Of a DNA stretch of 64,000 bases, positions 1-9,868 are shown in pieces. Numbering within the stretch: the first letter of the stretch is position 1; each line of letters opens with the position of its first letter. Below the pieces are notes generated by a model. That model saw only the letters and a list, made by a program, of their open reading frames with translations. It made no database searches and was not told the origin of the DNA. The position numbers and the translations under genes are program-made. Source of the stretch: Wolbachia endosymbiont of Oedothorax gibbosus (GTDB lineage Bacteria; Pseudomonadota; Alphaproteobacteria; Rickettsiales; Anaplasmataceae); contig NZ_OW370567.1 of NCBI RefSeq assembly GCF_936270435.1, positions 1,437,973-1,501,972 of the forward strand, given 5' to 3'.

Positions 1-705
1 CCCAGGTTTTTCACTAATCCATTGTAATGGATTGTAACAGTGACTTATTCCATCTGGCTGTGCTGGATTCCATACGTATACTTTTTGTCCTTGTCGTTCT
101 CGCCAACCACTTGTTATTTCATAGTTTTCTAATTTTATGTCGTGTACAATTACCGAGTCAGTCCAAAATAATAAATTAGGAATTACAAAGCCAACACCCT
201 TACCAGAACCTGTAGGTGCAAATAACAATGCATGCTGAAACCCATCAGAAATGAAGTATCCTCTTTTATCTTTACCAAGCAATAATCCCTTTTTGCTTCT
301 TAATCCTGCTTTTCGTATGTCTTTCTCTGATGCCCACTGCGAGTCTCCATGAAGTGATTCTTTCTTTTTAAATGGTCGCCACTCAATTATCCTTTCTCTT
401 AAATTCCATAAGATAATCATTAAAATAACAATAGGCATTGTAGAAGATAGAATTAATTTAAATTTGAGCTCAAGGCTATATAACTCTGGGTGGTGCCAAC
501 AATATTGTATATGATCAAAAATCGTTGGCCAAAGAGCTTGAGGGAAAGGTGTCAAACTAGGATTAATTGCTTTAAAATCCACACCATCTGGACCGTCAAC
601 TAATAGAAAGAACAATATACCAGATAGATAGAAGCAAAACTCAAGTACGCTAAAAGCTACTACACCTCCTATGAGAATATTACGTAGGTGATTTCCATTA
701 CTCAT
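1..705 (-). CDS. virD4: VirD4 type IV secretion coupling protein (3' end beyond window)
   Basis: Translating the minus strand from the ATG at 705 gives an open frame to the window edge, so only about the first 235 residues are present. Two hydrophobic segments near the N-terminus (about residues 10-35 and 85-105) are followed by a Walker A motif, APTGSGKGVGF, as in VirD4/TraG coupling ATPases. These inner-membrane proteins recruit substrates to the T4SS channel. The gene lies 30 bp after virB11 in the same direction, as the last visible gene of the virB8-virD4 operon. Identity is firm from motif and context; the C-terminal half cannot be assessed. Confidence 0.93.
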   Translation of the reverse strand, partial: MSNGNHLRNILIGGVVAFSVLEFCFYLSGILFFLLVDGPDGVDFKAINPSLTPFPQALWPTIFDHIQYCWHHPELYSLELKFKLILSSTMPIVILMIILWNLRERIIEWRPFKKKESLHGDSQWASEKDIRKAGLRSKKGLLLGKDKRGYFISDGFQHALLFAPTGSGKGVGFVIPNLLFWTDSVIVHDIKLENYEITSGWRERQGQKVYVWNPAQPDGISHCYNPLQWISEKPG

Positions 706-735
706 AAACTACTCTTCCTTAACTTATGTATAAAT

Positions 736-1728
736 TTAAGCATTTTCGCTTGCAGATCTAGTAAATAATATCTCAGAAATGCTTCTTTTTCCCCCACCGG
801 TTCTTTTTAGCTGAATAACAATATCAATCACATTTCTAATGTATGGTATAATTTGGTCTGGAGGAATGCCAAGATTTGCCTGCATAACCATCAATTTTAT
901 TTGCTCAAGGGCCATTGTTGGACTATCCGCATGAAGGGTTGATATTGATCCAGGGTGACCAGTATTTATCGCCCTAAGAAAACTAAAAGCTTCCGCCCCG
1001 CGAAGTTCACCAACTATTATTCTATCTGGTCTTAAACGTAAGCACGCTTCTATCAAATCTTGAGTGGTCACTTTTGCTCTGCCTTGCCCTCCTTTAGAGG
1101 CAATTAGATGGACTTTATTGGGATGTTCGCTCAAAACGATTTCCCTTGCATCCTCAACAGTAATAATTCTTTCCTCAGCTGGAATAGCACGCAAAGTAGC
1201 ATTAGTAAAAGTAGTCTTACCAGTGGAAGTTCCACCGCTAATTATAATATTTTTCTTACTTATTACAGCGTATTCTAAAAACTCTTTTATTTTTTTTTGT
1301 TTTAACAGTAAATCCAAATGACGGTCCACTGGATTATCAGCCGCTTCTGTAACAGTTTCAGAAAAAGCTCCCATTTTTTCGTAATCATCGAGTGCTAATT
1401 GCATGCTAGAAGGCTTACGAATCGACATGACTACTTTATCAGGTTCACATGCTGGTGGAAATACTATCTGTATACGATAACCATTTGGTAATGTTGCCGA
1501 AAGTAACGGTGCTTCTTCGCTAAGTTTTTGTTCTGTAGCTTGAGCAATCAGTCTGCCAAGAGATTTCAAATGGTTAAGATCGAATACTTCTAATTTTTCA
1601 CACCTTATTTCACCGCGATTTTCAATCCATACTTCCTTTGGCTTATTTATTGATATTTCATTTACGCCTTCTTCTTGAAATATGCCTTGTAATGGCTCCA
1701 AATATGTATCAAGCGCAGCATAGTTCAT
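736..1728 (-). CDS. virB11: VirB11 T4SS traffic ATPase
   Basis: 330 residues, the usual length for VirB11. The central Walker A (GGTSTGKTTFTN, about residue 165), the Asp box and Walker B region (RIITVEDAREI) and the GELRGAEAF stretch followed by TGHPGSISTLHA are those of the hexameric secretion ATPase GspE/VirB11 family. It powers pilus/channel assembly and substrate transfer at the inner membrane's cytoplasmic face. Its start is 1 base from the virB10 stop, so the two are very probably translationally coupled. No damage is seen. Confidence 0.97.
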   Translation of the reverse strand: MNYAALDTYLEPLQGIFQEEGVNEISINKPKEVWIENRGEIRCEKLEVFDLNHLKSLGRLIAQATEQKLSEEAPLLSATLPNGYRIQIVFPPACEPDKVVMSIRKPSSMQLALDDYEKMGAFSETVTEAADNPVDRHLDLLLKQKKIKEFLEYAVISKKNIIISGGTSTGKTTFTNATLRAIPAEERIITVEDAREIVLSEHPNKVHLIASKGGQGRAKVTTQDLIEACLRLRPDRIIVGELRGAEAFSFLRAINTGHPGSISTLHADSPTMALEQIKLMVMQANLGIPPDQIIPYIRNVIDIVIQLKRTGGGKRSISEILFTRSASENA

Positions 1729-1729
1729 T

Positions 1730-3187
1730 TCATTGATTTAATATTGCCTGTGGAGGAAATACTATATCTTGGTTAACAAATACTTTCAACGCGGTGCCTT
1801 GATCAACATAAATAGTTGGTTTTTTATCTGTGTATCTGCCTACTATATCTCGCATGTCTTTAGAAAAATCATTGATTGATTTCCCGATTGCTTCATCATA
1901 AACAGACTTGCTTTTTCTTTGAAATTGTTGTAGCAGTTGACTCATGTTTTCCAGAGTAATTGGGATATCCGCATCAGTAATTGGGTTGTCTTGTGTATTT
2001 AGTGCCTTTGCTATTTCATCCTTCATTATTTTTAACAAATCTTGCTCATTTTTAGCATTCTTAATTCTACCAATAGCTCCAAGACCCAATTTCCATTTGT
2101 CACCAGATATTTTACCTTCTGGGTCAATAGCCCCTTTGAGAGAAGAGATATCTATCTCAGTTGCAGTGATAGACTTCACCGCATCCGTGGCAGTTAGCGT
2201 ATCAATAAGATTGGAAGCCTTTTGTCCTACAACAGCTGAACCAATTGAAACACCAGCAAGTGCCACTGAAGAGAATAATGCACTTACTATTTTATTATCA
2301 ACTATTCCTGCTATCCCTGCTCTACCAAGCTCGTCAGTACTAAGTGATGAGATAGCAATATCTATTCCATGAGGAAGAATGACCCTACTCCAGTTTATAT
2401 TTACACGAGCTCTTGCGACATTCGAGTCAAATGAATAACTGCCTATCAATCTTGAGCCTTTAGGTATTAAAACTGTATCACCAGTTTCTGCATAAACATC
2501 TCTACTCACCATAGCACGCAGCATTCCTTGCAGATCAGAGTTTATTGCAGTTTCAAGAACAGCATCAATAATTTTACCTTGAGTAACCATTAAACCAAGC
2601 TTTCCTACTCTGGTAGCTTTGCTCGATTGTGCTGAAGTGTCAGATAAAATAGCATCAGCAGCCTTATTCTCTCCACCATCACTTGAAATTGTTAACATTT
2701 GTGCACTACGTCTGTCTCTAGGATAACCGCTACCCCCTATTGTAGGAAACGAGGTAGGTAAATTGCCCATAACATTACTAGAAGGAAAATTTTGCTTTGG
2801 CAAAATAGGTATATTTGACACAGGAGTTTCTTTTGGTTTCTCTTCTTCTTTTCTAATTTGTTTTATTTCTGGTATGATTGGTGGTGTAGGAAGAGGAGGT
2901 AAGGGTGGTAAGGGATCAGTTATTATTCTTTCAGGAACCATTACATTATCTGGAACTTGTTCCAACTTTCCCTTCAATTCTTGAACATTTTGCTTTGTTT
3001 CCTCTTTTTTAATAACTTCTGAACCCTCTTTATGAGAAGGACTAAAATAGAGATAATACACTCCACCAACCAGAAGCACTAAAATAATGACCATCAATGC
3101 CCTATGACCTGGATTAGAGCCAACTGTTACTACCTTGTTCTCTATTTCTGATTCATCTTCTGAATTGTTACGCCTTTCTTTATTCAT
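1730..3187 (-). CDS. virB10: VirB10 T4SS core-complex protein
   Basis: 485 residues. A single N-terminal transmembrane segment (about 30-48, VIILVLLVGGVYYLYF) is followed by a proline-rich stretch (about 92-110) that would span the periplasm. The C-terminal TrbI/VirB10 domain then begins near residue 215 (ETAINSDLQGMLRAMVSRDVY). VirB10 links the inner-membrane ATPases to the outer-membrane ring with VirB7/VirB9. It lies between virB9 (16 bp away) and virB11. Confidence 0.97.
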   Translation of the reverse strand: MNKERRNNSEDESEIENKVVTVGSNPGHRALMVIILVLLVGGVYYLYFSPSHKEGSEVIKKEETKQNVQELKGKLEQVPDNVMVPERIITDPLPPLPPLPTPPIIPEIKQIRKEEEKPKETPVSNIPILPKQNFPSSNVMGNLPTSFPTIGGSGYPRDRRSAQMLTISSDGGENKAADAILSDTSAQSSKATRVGKLGLMVTQGKIIDAVLETAINSDLQGMLRAMVSRDVYAETGDTVLIPKGSRLIGSYSFDSNVARARVNINWSRVILPHGIDIAISSLSTDELGRAGIAGIVDNKIVSALFSSVALAGVSIGSAVVGQKASNLIDTLTATDAVKSITATEIDISSLKGAIDPEGKISGDKWKLGLGAIGRIKNAKNEQDLLKIMKDEIAKALNTQDNPITDADIPITLENMSQLLQQFQRKSKSVYDEAIGKSINDFSKDMRDIVGRYTDKKPTIYVDQGTALKVFVNQDIVFPPQAILNQ

Positions 3188-3203
3188 ATTGCATATACCA
3201 CAG

Positions 3204-4007
3204 CTAAAGTGACCTATTTATAATTTCAACTTCACCATCTTCATAACGCATAAATAGCTTTTTATGTACTCCTTTTATTATAACATAATCATCAAATAAC
3301 AGCCTTTTACAAGGTTTATCCTCCTCTTCTACAAAAATCTGAGGTATTTTATTATTATTTCTAAATTTTAAATAGGTTAAATAACCATCATCAAATAGCT
3401 CAATCGGAACTATATCCGCATTACCACCTTCATCAATATATGTATAATTGTACTTCGTATCATTTTCTTGTATTATTTTTTCTGGCTTGTCTGTAGTATA
3501 TTGCATTTGAGTAGGTAAAGAAACCTCATCTAAATCAACATCAAATTCACCTTCTTCTTGAGGATAATAAAAACGTACTACGTAAGATATATCCTTTTCA
3601 GCAGAATAATCGTGACCCACTTTCTTAGCATCAGTATCTGGGTATTTATCGTAGTTTGGCCTTGAGATTAAATCAAAAATGTAATTTCTTTTTTTAGTTG
3701 TTGTAATAATCATGTTAGTGCGACTACTAACTTCAAATGGCATGATAAGCAATTTATTGTCATAAGGATTAATTTTCCAACTTGATGCATCACCAACAGC
3801 GATATTTTTAACTTTTTCTCCTTCCGCAAATTCAATATAAGAATAGTAACCCTGACTAAAAACCACCGTAAATACTTCATTAGGGCTATACACAAAAGTC
3901 TTTATTCTACTATCTACAGAAATAGGCTCATTATAATTAATGGATGCGTTTAAATTGCCACTTACAAGTAAAGCTAAAACTAATAATATCCTATACATAT
4001 TCATCAT
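3204..4007 (-). CDS. virB9: VirB9 T4SS core-complex protein
   Basis: 267 residues with an N-terminal signal peptide (MMNMYRILLVLALLVSGNLNA) and the VirB9/CagX fold; the C-terminal part (YLKFRNNNKIPQIFVEEEDK) matches the usual VirB9 C-terminal region. It forms the outer-membrane ring with VirB10. Three ATGs lie within 10 bases at the start; all overlap the end of virB8 (17-bp overlap from the first), so the genes are coupled. Confidence 0.96.
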   Translation of the reverse strand: MMNMYRILLVLALLVSGNLNASINYNEPISVDSRIKTFVYSPNEVFTVVFSQGYYSYIEFAEGEKVKNIAVGDASSWKINPYDNKLLIMPFEVSSRTNMIITTTKKRNYIFDLISRPNYDKYPDTDAKKVGHDYSAEKDISYVVRFYYPQEEGEFDVDLDEVSLPTQMQYTTDKPEKIIQENDTKYNYTYIDEGGNADIVPIELFDDGYLTYLKFRNNNKIPQIFVEEEDKPCKRLLFDDYVIIKGVHKKLFMRYEDGEVEIINRSL

Positions 4008-4671
4008 CTACTCTATATGAAATAACTTGAAATCCTAATGGGTTAATATATCTTTGCTGGTCATCCATTTCAAGCGATGCATATCTATATGACATAATAA
4101 CTATCTTATTTTTTCTTGTGGAACTTCCATCTTTCCGTATAAATTCCACAAAAAACCTCACCTGAAGAGCATCGTTACCCAATTTTTGAATTGAGCGAAT
4201 TTTAAATTCACTTTTAGTATCTGAGTATAAATTAAAAAGATCATCCATATTCTGCGATCCTACATAATTTCTAAATTCATTATACACATTAGGTGAGGAA
4301 AATAACCTCACCTTTGTATAATAGTTATAATTATAATGATATGGATCAAAAACCTCCCTTGCTTTTATATACTCTGAAATAAAATGATCGTTTAGCGCTT
4401 CATTTGCAGAATATTGTTTTACTGTGACAGGATCAACCAATTGCACTATTCCTGATTTCTTGTCAATTTCTATAACAAATGGCTCAATAGTGCTACTTGT
4501 GCTAATTTTAAATATGACTAATATACTGATAGAAATCGCTGCTAATAATATTAACGCAAACAAAAGTAGAATATTCCTTTGAGCAATAACTGTGCTGTAG
4601 CGGTTTGAATTCCAATCTATATCCTTATCTAAGGATTCAGTATTTTTTTCTCGCTTAAAAAATCTTAGCAT
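3991..4671 (-). CDS. virB8: VirB8 T4SS inner-membrane scaffold protein
   Basis: 226 residues. A cytoplasmic N-terminus is followed by one transmembrane helix (about 32-54, NILLLFALILLAAISISILVIF) and a periplasmic VirB8 domain containing the PLGFQV motif near the C-terminus. VirB8 is an assembly factor contacting VirB9 and VirB10. First vir gene of the operon, 72 bp downstream of ribA on the same strand; its 3' end overlaps virB9. Confidence 0.96.
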   Translation of the reverse strand: MLRFFKREKNTESLDKDIDWNSNRYSTVIAQRNILLLFALILLAAISISILVIFKISTSSTIEPFVIEIDKKSGIVQLVDPVTVKQYSANEALNDHFISEYIKAREVFDPYHYNYNYYTKVRLFSSPNVYNEFRNYVGSQNMDDLFNLYSDTKSEFKIRSIQKLGNDALQVRFFVEFIRKDGSSTRKNKIVIMSYRYASLEMDDQQRYINPLGFQVISYRVDDEYV

Positions 4672-4743
4672 TTTAGTATTCCTAAAAATCTTAACTTATG
4701 TTAATAAACATAGCAAATTAACAAAGTAGTTACAGCAAAAAAG

Positions 4744-5826
4744 CTAAAAAACTCTTAATCTATGGCCTAATTTACCAAACTTTGTCTCCATATATGAATC
4801 GTTATATTTATTACGTTCCACAATAAGTGGTAGACACTTTGTAACTCCTATACCACTATTTTCCAATTCTGACAATTTCCTATCATTGTTTGTAAGTAAT
4901 TGGATTTTGTTAATGTTCAATTTCTTAAGCATTTTGGCTGCAACAGCAAAACTCCTTTCATCATCTTCAAAACCCAATATTCTGTTTGCATCAATAGTAT
5001 CAAGATTATGTCCTCTTTGCATACTGTACGCCCTTAACTTATTAGTTAAACCAATGCCTCTTCCATCTTGCATCAAATACAATATAATACCACCTCCAGA
5101 GTCAGCTATCATCTGAATTGCTTGATGTAACTGACTTCTGCAATCGCATGATAAGCTATCTAACAAGTCACCCGTATAGCACGAAGAATGAATTCTTACT
5201 AATGGTTCGCCATCTTTATCTGGATTGCCAATGATAATTGCATGATGTTCTCTTCCACCACTTTCGGTTCTATAAGATATGATATTTACTTCTTGAGTCT
5301 GTTTTAAAAATAATGATGTTTTGCACACTTCATATACATCCTGATTTTCTTGAAAATTATTTATGAATGACGTGTCCAGTGCAATAACGTCATTTTTCTC
5401 GCACCAATTTCGCATTTCATGGTTATTCTCAAAAGCCATATCAGCCACTAACGCGTATGGCAATAATTCTGAGAACTTAAGCAAGGCAATAGCATACTCA
5501 TCTATTGTCTTTGAGCATTGCAACTCTTTTATGCTATCTTCCTTTGAACAGTTTATTAAATGGAGCAGTTCATCAAAATTATTCACCAACAGACGTTTGC
5601 TGTTATGTTCTTTATTCTGAGATATGTATTTTACCTTACTTGAAGTTAAAGTAATATATACATTACTTGATATAAGCTTGTATTGATTAAATAAATCTCT
5701 TTCTAAAGCCTCAGCAGCAGCAAGCAATAGGTAATTACTTTCATCATATATTACAATTGGCCGGCCGCGCCTGATTTCGCTGATAGCTCTTTCTACCTTA
5801 TTGCTACTCTGATTTCCTACAAACAT
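4744..5826 (-). CDS. ribA: GTP cyclohydrolase II (RibA) with degenerate RibB-like N-terminal half
   Basis: 360 residues. The C-terminal part (about 180-355) is GTP cyclohydrolase II: zinc ligands in HSSCYTGDLLDSLSCDC and the catalytic stretch QDGRGIGLTNKLRAY. It opens the GTP imidazole ring, the first step of riboflavin synthesis. The N-terminal half resembles DHBP synthase at its start (RRGRPIVIYDESN) but lacks the acidic D-x-E-x-E-G-D metal/phosphate motif, so that activity is unlikely from this protein. It sits directly upstream of virB8; in other Wolbachia ribA has been reported co-transcribed with the vir operon, and the 72-bp gap here would allow that. Confidence 0.93.
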   Translation of the reverse strand: MFVGNQSSNKVERAISEIRRGRPIVIYDESNYLLLAAAEALERDLFNQYKLISSNVYITLTSSKVKYISQNKEHNSKRLLVNNFDELLHLINCSKEDSIKELQCSKTIDEYAIALLKFSELLPYALVADMAFENNHEMRNWCEKNDVIALDTSFINNFQENQDVYEVCKTSLFLKQTQEVNIISYRTESGGREHHAIIIGNPDKDGEPLVRIHSSCYTGDLLDSLSCDCRSQLHQAIQMIADSGGGIILYLMQDGRGIGLTNKLRAYSMQRGHNLDTIDANRILGFEDDERSFAVAAKMLKKLNINKIQLLTNNDRKLSELENSGIGVTKCLPLIVERNKYNDSYMETKFGKLGHRLRVF

Positions 5827-5855
5827 TTTTACCCATATTAAACAGCGATAAAAAC

Positions 5856-5943
5856 TGGTGCGGCCGAGAAGACTTGAACTTCCAAGGCCTTATGAGCCAC
5901 AGCGACCTCAACGCTGCGTGTCTACCAATTCCACCACGGCCGC
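5856..5943 (-). tRNA. tRNA-Leu (anticodon GAG)
   Basis: The minus strand folds as a class II tRNA. The acceptor stem pairs GCGGCCG with CGGCCGC; the D-loop is GAATTGGTAGAC; the anticodon stem CAGCG/CGCTG holds the loop TTGAGGT, giving anticodon GAG. A long variable arm and a T-arm with GTTCAAGTC follow. The CCA end is encoded (5856-5858). It stands alone between ribA and a plus-strand gene. Confidence 0.95.
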
Positions 5944-6133
5944 ACTATATTCTAGTTTTTATATAATTATTTTAAATTACTTAATCATTTTAGAATTTTT
6001 CATCTAGAGTGTCAATCTGATACTAGAATAATTTAAAAATTGTTTGTATAATTTAATTATGAATTTTGTGATTATAAATTTTAATCATTTAAGATAACCT
6101 TACTACTAATTTTTAACTTAGGTTTTTATACAA

Positions 6134-7390
6134 ATGAATGTAGCTAATATCTTTATTTTTTTAGCTCTCTCTCTTATAACTAGCTTTCATTTCGTCCATG
6201 CACAGATATTATACACATGGTCTCAAGTTATCCCAGAAAATAAATTAAGCATACGTGCAATTACAGACAATGACATGTGTCCCATTGTTTATGTCGATGG
6301 CGAGGAAACAGAAATGCTGAATCGCAGCTCAATTAACAATGCCGAAACAGTTTGTGAACTCATAGTACAAACAAGTGCTAGAAACATTAGGATTGATAAT
6401 ATACAGATTCCCATATTACCAGAAAAGGTGAACAAAATTGCTTTTATTGGTGACACGGGCTGTAGAATAAATATGTTATTTCAGCAGGAATGTAATTCGG
6501 TAGATAGCTGGCCTTTAAAAAAAAATTTAGATTCAATCGCCCTTCATAAACCAGATTTAATTATCCATGTTGGTGATTATCATTACAGACAAACAAAATG
6601 TAGAAATACAAAAAAGTGTGGAGATATTTATGGATATAATAAAGAAGCTTGGTACGCTGATTGGTTTGAGCCTGCAAAGGATATCTTATCACAATCCCCT
6701 TTCCTTTTTGTTCGTGGAAACCATGAGAGTTGTGATAGAGCTTATGAAGGATGGTTCAGGTATCTAGATTCATACCCCTTTTCGTCTGAAAAATGTGGAA
6801 ACTTTGTTTCTAGTTGGTCCTTAGATGCTGGACCGATGAAATTTTTTATCTTCGACTCTTCATCCGGTGAGGATATTTTTACAACCCAAAGCACAATTGA
6901 TGCTTTTGAGAGGCAATTTGATAAATTGATACAAGATAAGCCCACGTGGTTTTTAACTCATAAACCGCTTTGGAGATCTCCAAAAAAAGAATTTTTGACA
7001 TTAAAAAGCCATGGTAATCTTACACAAATTGAAGCTTTTGGAGATAAATTTCCAAGCAATGTTACTACCATAGTTTCTGGCCACATTCATATAGCCCAGA
7101 TTTTATTAATGGATAATGTTCCAGACCAGATTATAGTTGGAAATGGCGGTGCATCATTACACGCTCAAGATCAAGAGCCTGTTTATCAAAATGTAGAATT
7201 TGACTATTCAAATGGTAGAAACTACTTAGCACACGAGGTTAGAAACTTTTTTGGCTTTGGCTTTGCAATACTAAATTTAGATGATTACAAATTTACCTTC
7301 TATAATCAACACAATAAGGAAATGTATTCTGCGAAGCTAACAGAAGATTTTAAACTTAAACGGATTAAAGCTATAGTCAATTCATTTTAG
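6134..7390 (+). CDS. Secreted calcineurin-like metallophosphatase
   Basis: 418 residues with an N-terminal signal peptide (about 1-23, ending FVHAQ). The metallophosphoesterase motif series is complete: GDTGC (about 118), GDYHYRQTK, GNHES and SGHIHIAQ. These residues ligand a dinuclear metal centre, so the protein should be an active phosphatase exported to the periplasm or beyond. Many cysteines in the mature part suggest disulfides and an oxidising location. The substrate cannot be deduced. Monocistronic, convergent with dnaA. Confidence 0.85.
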   Translation: MNVANIFIFLALSLITSFHFVHAQILYTWSQVIPENKLSIRAITDNDMCPIVYVDGEETEMLNRSSINNAETVCELIVQTSARNIRIDNIQIPILPEKVNKIAFIGDTGCRINMLFQQECNSVDSWPLKKNLDSIALHKPDLIIHVGDYHYRQTKCRNTKKCGDIYGYNKEAWYADWFEPAKDILSQSPFLFVRGNHESCDRAYEGWFRYLDSYPFSSEKCGNFVSSWSLDAGPMKFFIFDSSSGEDIFTTQSTIDAFERQFDKLIQDKPTWFLTHKPLWRSPKKEFLTLKSHGNLTQIEAFGDKFPSNVTTIVSGHIHIAQILLMDNVPDQIIVGNGGASLHAQDQEPVYQNVEFDYSNGRNYLAHEVRNFFGFGFAILNLDDYKFTFYNQHNKEMYSAKLTEDFKLKRIKAIVNSF

Positions 7391-7418
7391 GAGTTTGTTA
7401 TTAGCTATTTTAAAAACG

Positions 7419-8801
7419 CTACTTAAACATTTTTTTTAATCGATTGATTTCATCAGCAAATTTTGAGTCGGTCTTTATAAAATTTTCTACTTGTTTTACT
7501 GCATGTATAACAGTAGCATGGTCTCTGCCACCAAAGTTTCTCCCAATATCTGGTAGGCTTTTTTGCGTAAATTTTTTGGCAAAATACATAGCTATTTGTC
7601 TTGGCCTTGCAAGACTGCGAAGCCTTCTATTGGATTGCATATCTGCAACCTTTATATTGAAAAATTCAGCTACTTTCTTTTGTATTTCTTCTATCGTGAC
7701 TGACCTATGATTTGACCTAAGAAGATCGATTAGGGTTTCACTAGCTGATTCTACCGTCATACTTCTTCCAATTAATGAGGTATGGGTAATCTTATTTAAT
7801 GCTCCTTCTAATTCTCTTATATTAGATTTTATGTTCCTTGCTAAAAACTCTAGGACATCTTTCGGAACATACATATTCATCTGCTCCACTTTTGCCTGCA
7901 ATATACCAAGCCTTAATTCAAAAGTTGTTTCATTAATATCTGCTACCAATCCCCAACCAAGTCGTGATTTTATTCTTTCTTCCACTCCATCAAGATCACT
8001 AGGAGACCTATCAGCTGATATAACCAATTGCTTATTTTGGTCTATCAATGCATTGAAAGTGTGAAAAAATTCTTCTTGTGTACTATCTTTACCACTGATA
8101 AATTGCACATCATCTACCATCAATACATCTACTGATCTAAATTGCTCTTTAAATAACATAATATCTTTGCTTCGCAGCGCTGTAATATATTGGTACATGA
8201 ATTTCTCTGCTGATAGATATACCACTTTTCTTTTTGCTGATGGGGAATTGACTATGTGCCAAGCTATAGCATGCATTAGATGTGTTTTACCAAGTCCCAC
8301 TCCACCATATAGAAACAAAGGATTGCTGCCTGATATTGGATCTATAGATTCTGCCACACGCTTTGCCGCCGTAAATGCTAATTCATTTGGCTTCCCCACT
8401 ACAAAATTATCAAAGGTGAACCTTGGATCCAGCGGCGAACCAAGATTATGATTACTTTCCTCTCTGTTTTTTAGTATAACATTAAAATTTGAATTCCTTT
8501 CCTCAATTACTTGAATATCAATAGAACGTATGCTTTTATCTTCGCTTTGCCACAATGATAGTATTTTTTTCATGTAATGAACTGTAATCCACTCTTTTAT
8601 AAACCTTGTTGACACGGATAAAAGAACTTCCCCATTTCTGCTACTGACAAATTTTAGCGAACTCAGCCAGCTGTTATATGTTGCTTCTCCATAAAGATTA
8701 TAAAGACAATTTTGGATTTTTTCCCAAGTAACATTGTGATCCGTTACTGTAATAATCTGATCAAAAAACATAGTAGAAACCTTAGGGCTAGTTAAGTTCA
8801 T
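7419..8801 (-). CDS. dnaA: Chromosomal replication initiator DnaA
   Basis: About 460 residues from the ATG at 8801; an extension of 4 codons upstream to 8813 is possible but less likely. N-terminal domain I ([21 protein letters not shown]), AAA domain with Walker [10 protein letters not shown] and Walker [10 protein letters not shown], and the C-terminal DnaA-box-binding helix-turn-helix with signature [15 protein letters not shown] are all present. It initiates replication by unwinding oriC. Neighbouring genes are not the dnaN/gyrB set seen around many bacterial origins. Confidence 0.97.
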   Translation of the reverse strand: MNLTSPKVSTMFFDQIITVTDHNVTWEKIQNCLYNLYGEATYNSWLSSLKFVSSRNGEVLLSVSTRFIKEWITVHYMKKILSLWQSEDKSIRSIDIQVIEERNSNFNVILKNREESNHNLGSPLDPRFTFDNFVVGKPNELAFTAAKRVAESIDPISGSNPLFLYGGVGLGKTHLMHAIAWHIVNSPSAKRKVVYLSAEKFMYQYITALRSKDIMLFKEQFRSVDVLMVDDVQFISGKDSTQEEFFHTFNALIDQNKQLVISADRSPSDLDGVEERIKSRLGWGLVADINETTFELRLGILQAKVEQMNMYVPKDVLEFLARNIKSNIRELEGALNKITHTSLIGRSMTVESASETLIDLLRSNHRSVTIEEIQKKVAEFFNIKVADMQSNRRLRSLARPRQIAMYFAKKFTQKSLPDIGRNFGGRDHATVIHAVKQVENFIKTDSKFADEINRLKKMFK

Positions 8802-9127
8802 ATACCATACCAAGAAAAAAGCAACAATTAGAAAAATATAAGATAATCAATAGCTTACTGCAAAATGAAAAGCTAATACTACTTAATACATACTAAAAAT
8901 TATGGTGATTTTTTGATGAGTTGTAAAGGGTATAAAAACACTAAAATTGATCATTTTTATTTCAAAAAAATGAAAAATTTGTAAATGTCGCTTGTATCGA
9001 GGATTAGAAGCATGCTATTAAAAATAGTAATACATTATGTATAAATAAGATGTTAAATTTACTGGCAAATAAGTAAAGTATTCATATAAATATAGCTAAC
9101 CTAATATAGATTTACTGAAGCAAGTTT
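8802..9127. other. AT-rich intergenic region between dnaA and the GS-like gene
   Basis: About 325 bp between divergent genes. It must hold the dnaA promoter on one side and that of the glutamine-synthetase-like gene on the other. I see no run of DnaA boxes (TTATCCACA-like), so it does not look like oriC. No tRNA or ORF of note. Confidence 0.5.
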
Positions 9128-9865
9128 ATGATTATATTAAGTAATTTGAGTTGTTATGCTGTATTCGGTATTGAACTAGAGTTTTACATTGAAGGAATAG
9201 AAAAAGAATATTTATTTCTAAGTAGCATCAAAAATAAAATAGCATCTCTTGAATTTTCTTGCGAGAAAGAGAATTCTACACATCAATATGAGATAAAAAG
9301 TGGTTGTTATACGAACTCCGACAATTTAATCAAGCATTTTGAGTTAGCAAAACAATTACTTACTGAAGTAGCACAAAAACTAGGCGGGAATGTTTCTTTT
9401 AAAGCAAAGCCCTATTTGGATAGAGCAGGCAGTGCATTAAATGTGCATGTTAATCTTGTGAATTCAAATAACGATAACTTATTTTATATCAATGAGCAAA
9501 AGTATAATGATTATTTGATTCATAGTATTGGTGGATTATGCGCAATGATGAAAAAACATATGTTATTTTTTGCTCCAAATGATGATTCATATTTAAGATT
9601 TCAGTACCCGGATATTCATACTCCAACTACGATTAGTTGGGGGGTAAATAACAGAACTGCTGCGATAAGAATTCCCTATTTTGGCAACGATTCCAAAAGA
9701 TGCCGCCTGGAGCACCGCGTTCCCGGAGCAGATTGTGACCTTGAAAAAGTACTCACAGCAATAATTGAAGGTATAGTTTTTGGTATAGAGAACAAAATTG
9801 CTCCGCCAAATAGAGTGTATGGCATTGCATCTGATTTTCAATATGAGATGGAGAGTTTGATATAA
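9128..9865 (+). CDS. Glutamine-synthetase-like protein, short form
   Basis: 245 residues, about half of a normal glutamine synthetase (about 450-470). It starts almost at the catalytic domain: FGIELEF (residues 13-19) corresponds to the metal-binding G-x-E-x-E-F strand, ALNVHVNL to the substrate/ATP histidine loop, NNRTAAIRIP to the ATP/glutamate signature, and RLEHRVPGADCD to the late conserved motif. The beta-grasp N-terminal domain and the C-terminal adenylylation loop region are absent. The frame is open without damage, so it may be a maintained single-domain relative (gamma-glutamyl ligase type) rather than debris. Activity is uncertain. Confidence 0.7.
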   Translation: MIILSNLSCYAVFGIELEFYIEGIEKEYLFLSSIKNKIASLEFSCEKENSTHQYEIKSGCYTNSDNLIKHFELAKQLLTEVAQKLGGNVSFKAKPYLDRAGSALNVHVNLVNSNNDNLFYINEQKYNDYLIHSIGGLCAMMKKHMLFFAPNDDSYLRFQYPDIHTPTTISWGVNNRTAAIRIPYFGNDSKRCRLEHRVPGADCDLEKVLTAIIEGIVFGIENKIAPPNRVYGIASDFQYEMESLI

Positions 9866-9868
9866 ACT

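Noticed and set aside
8802..9127. Origin of replication next to dnaA.
   Set aside because: No cluster of DnaA boxes is visible and the usual origin neighbours are absent; in Wolbachia the origin is reported elsewhere.
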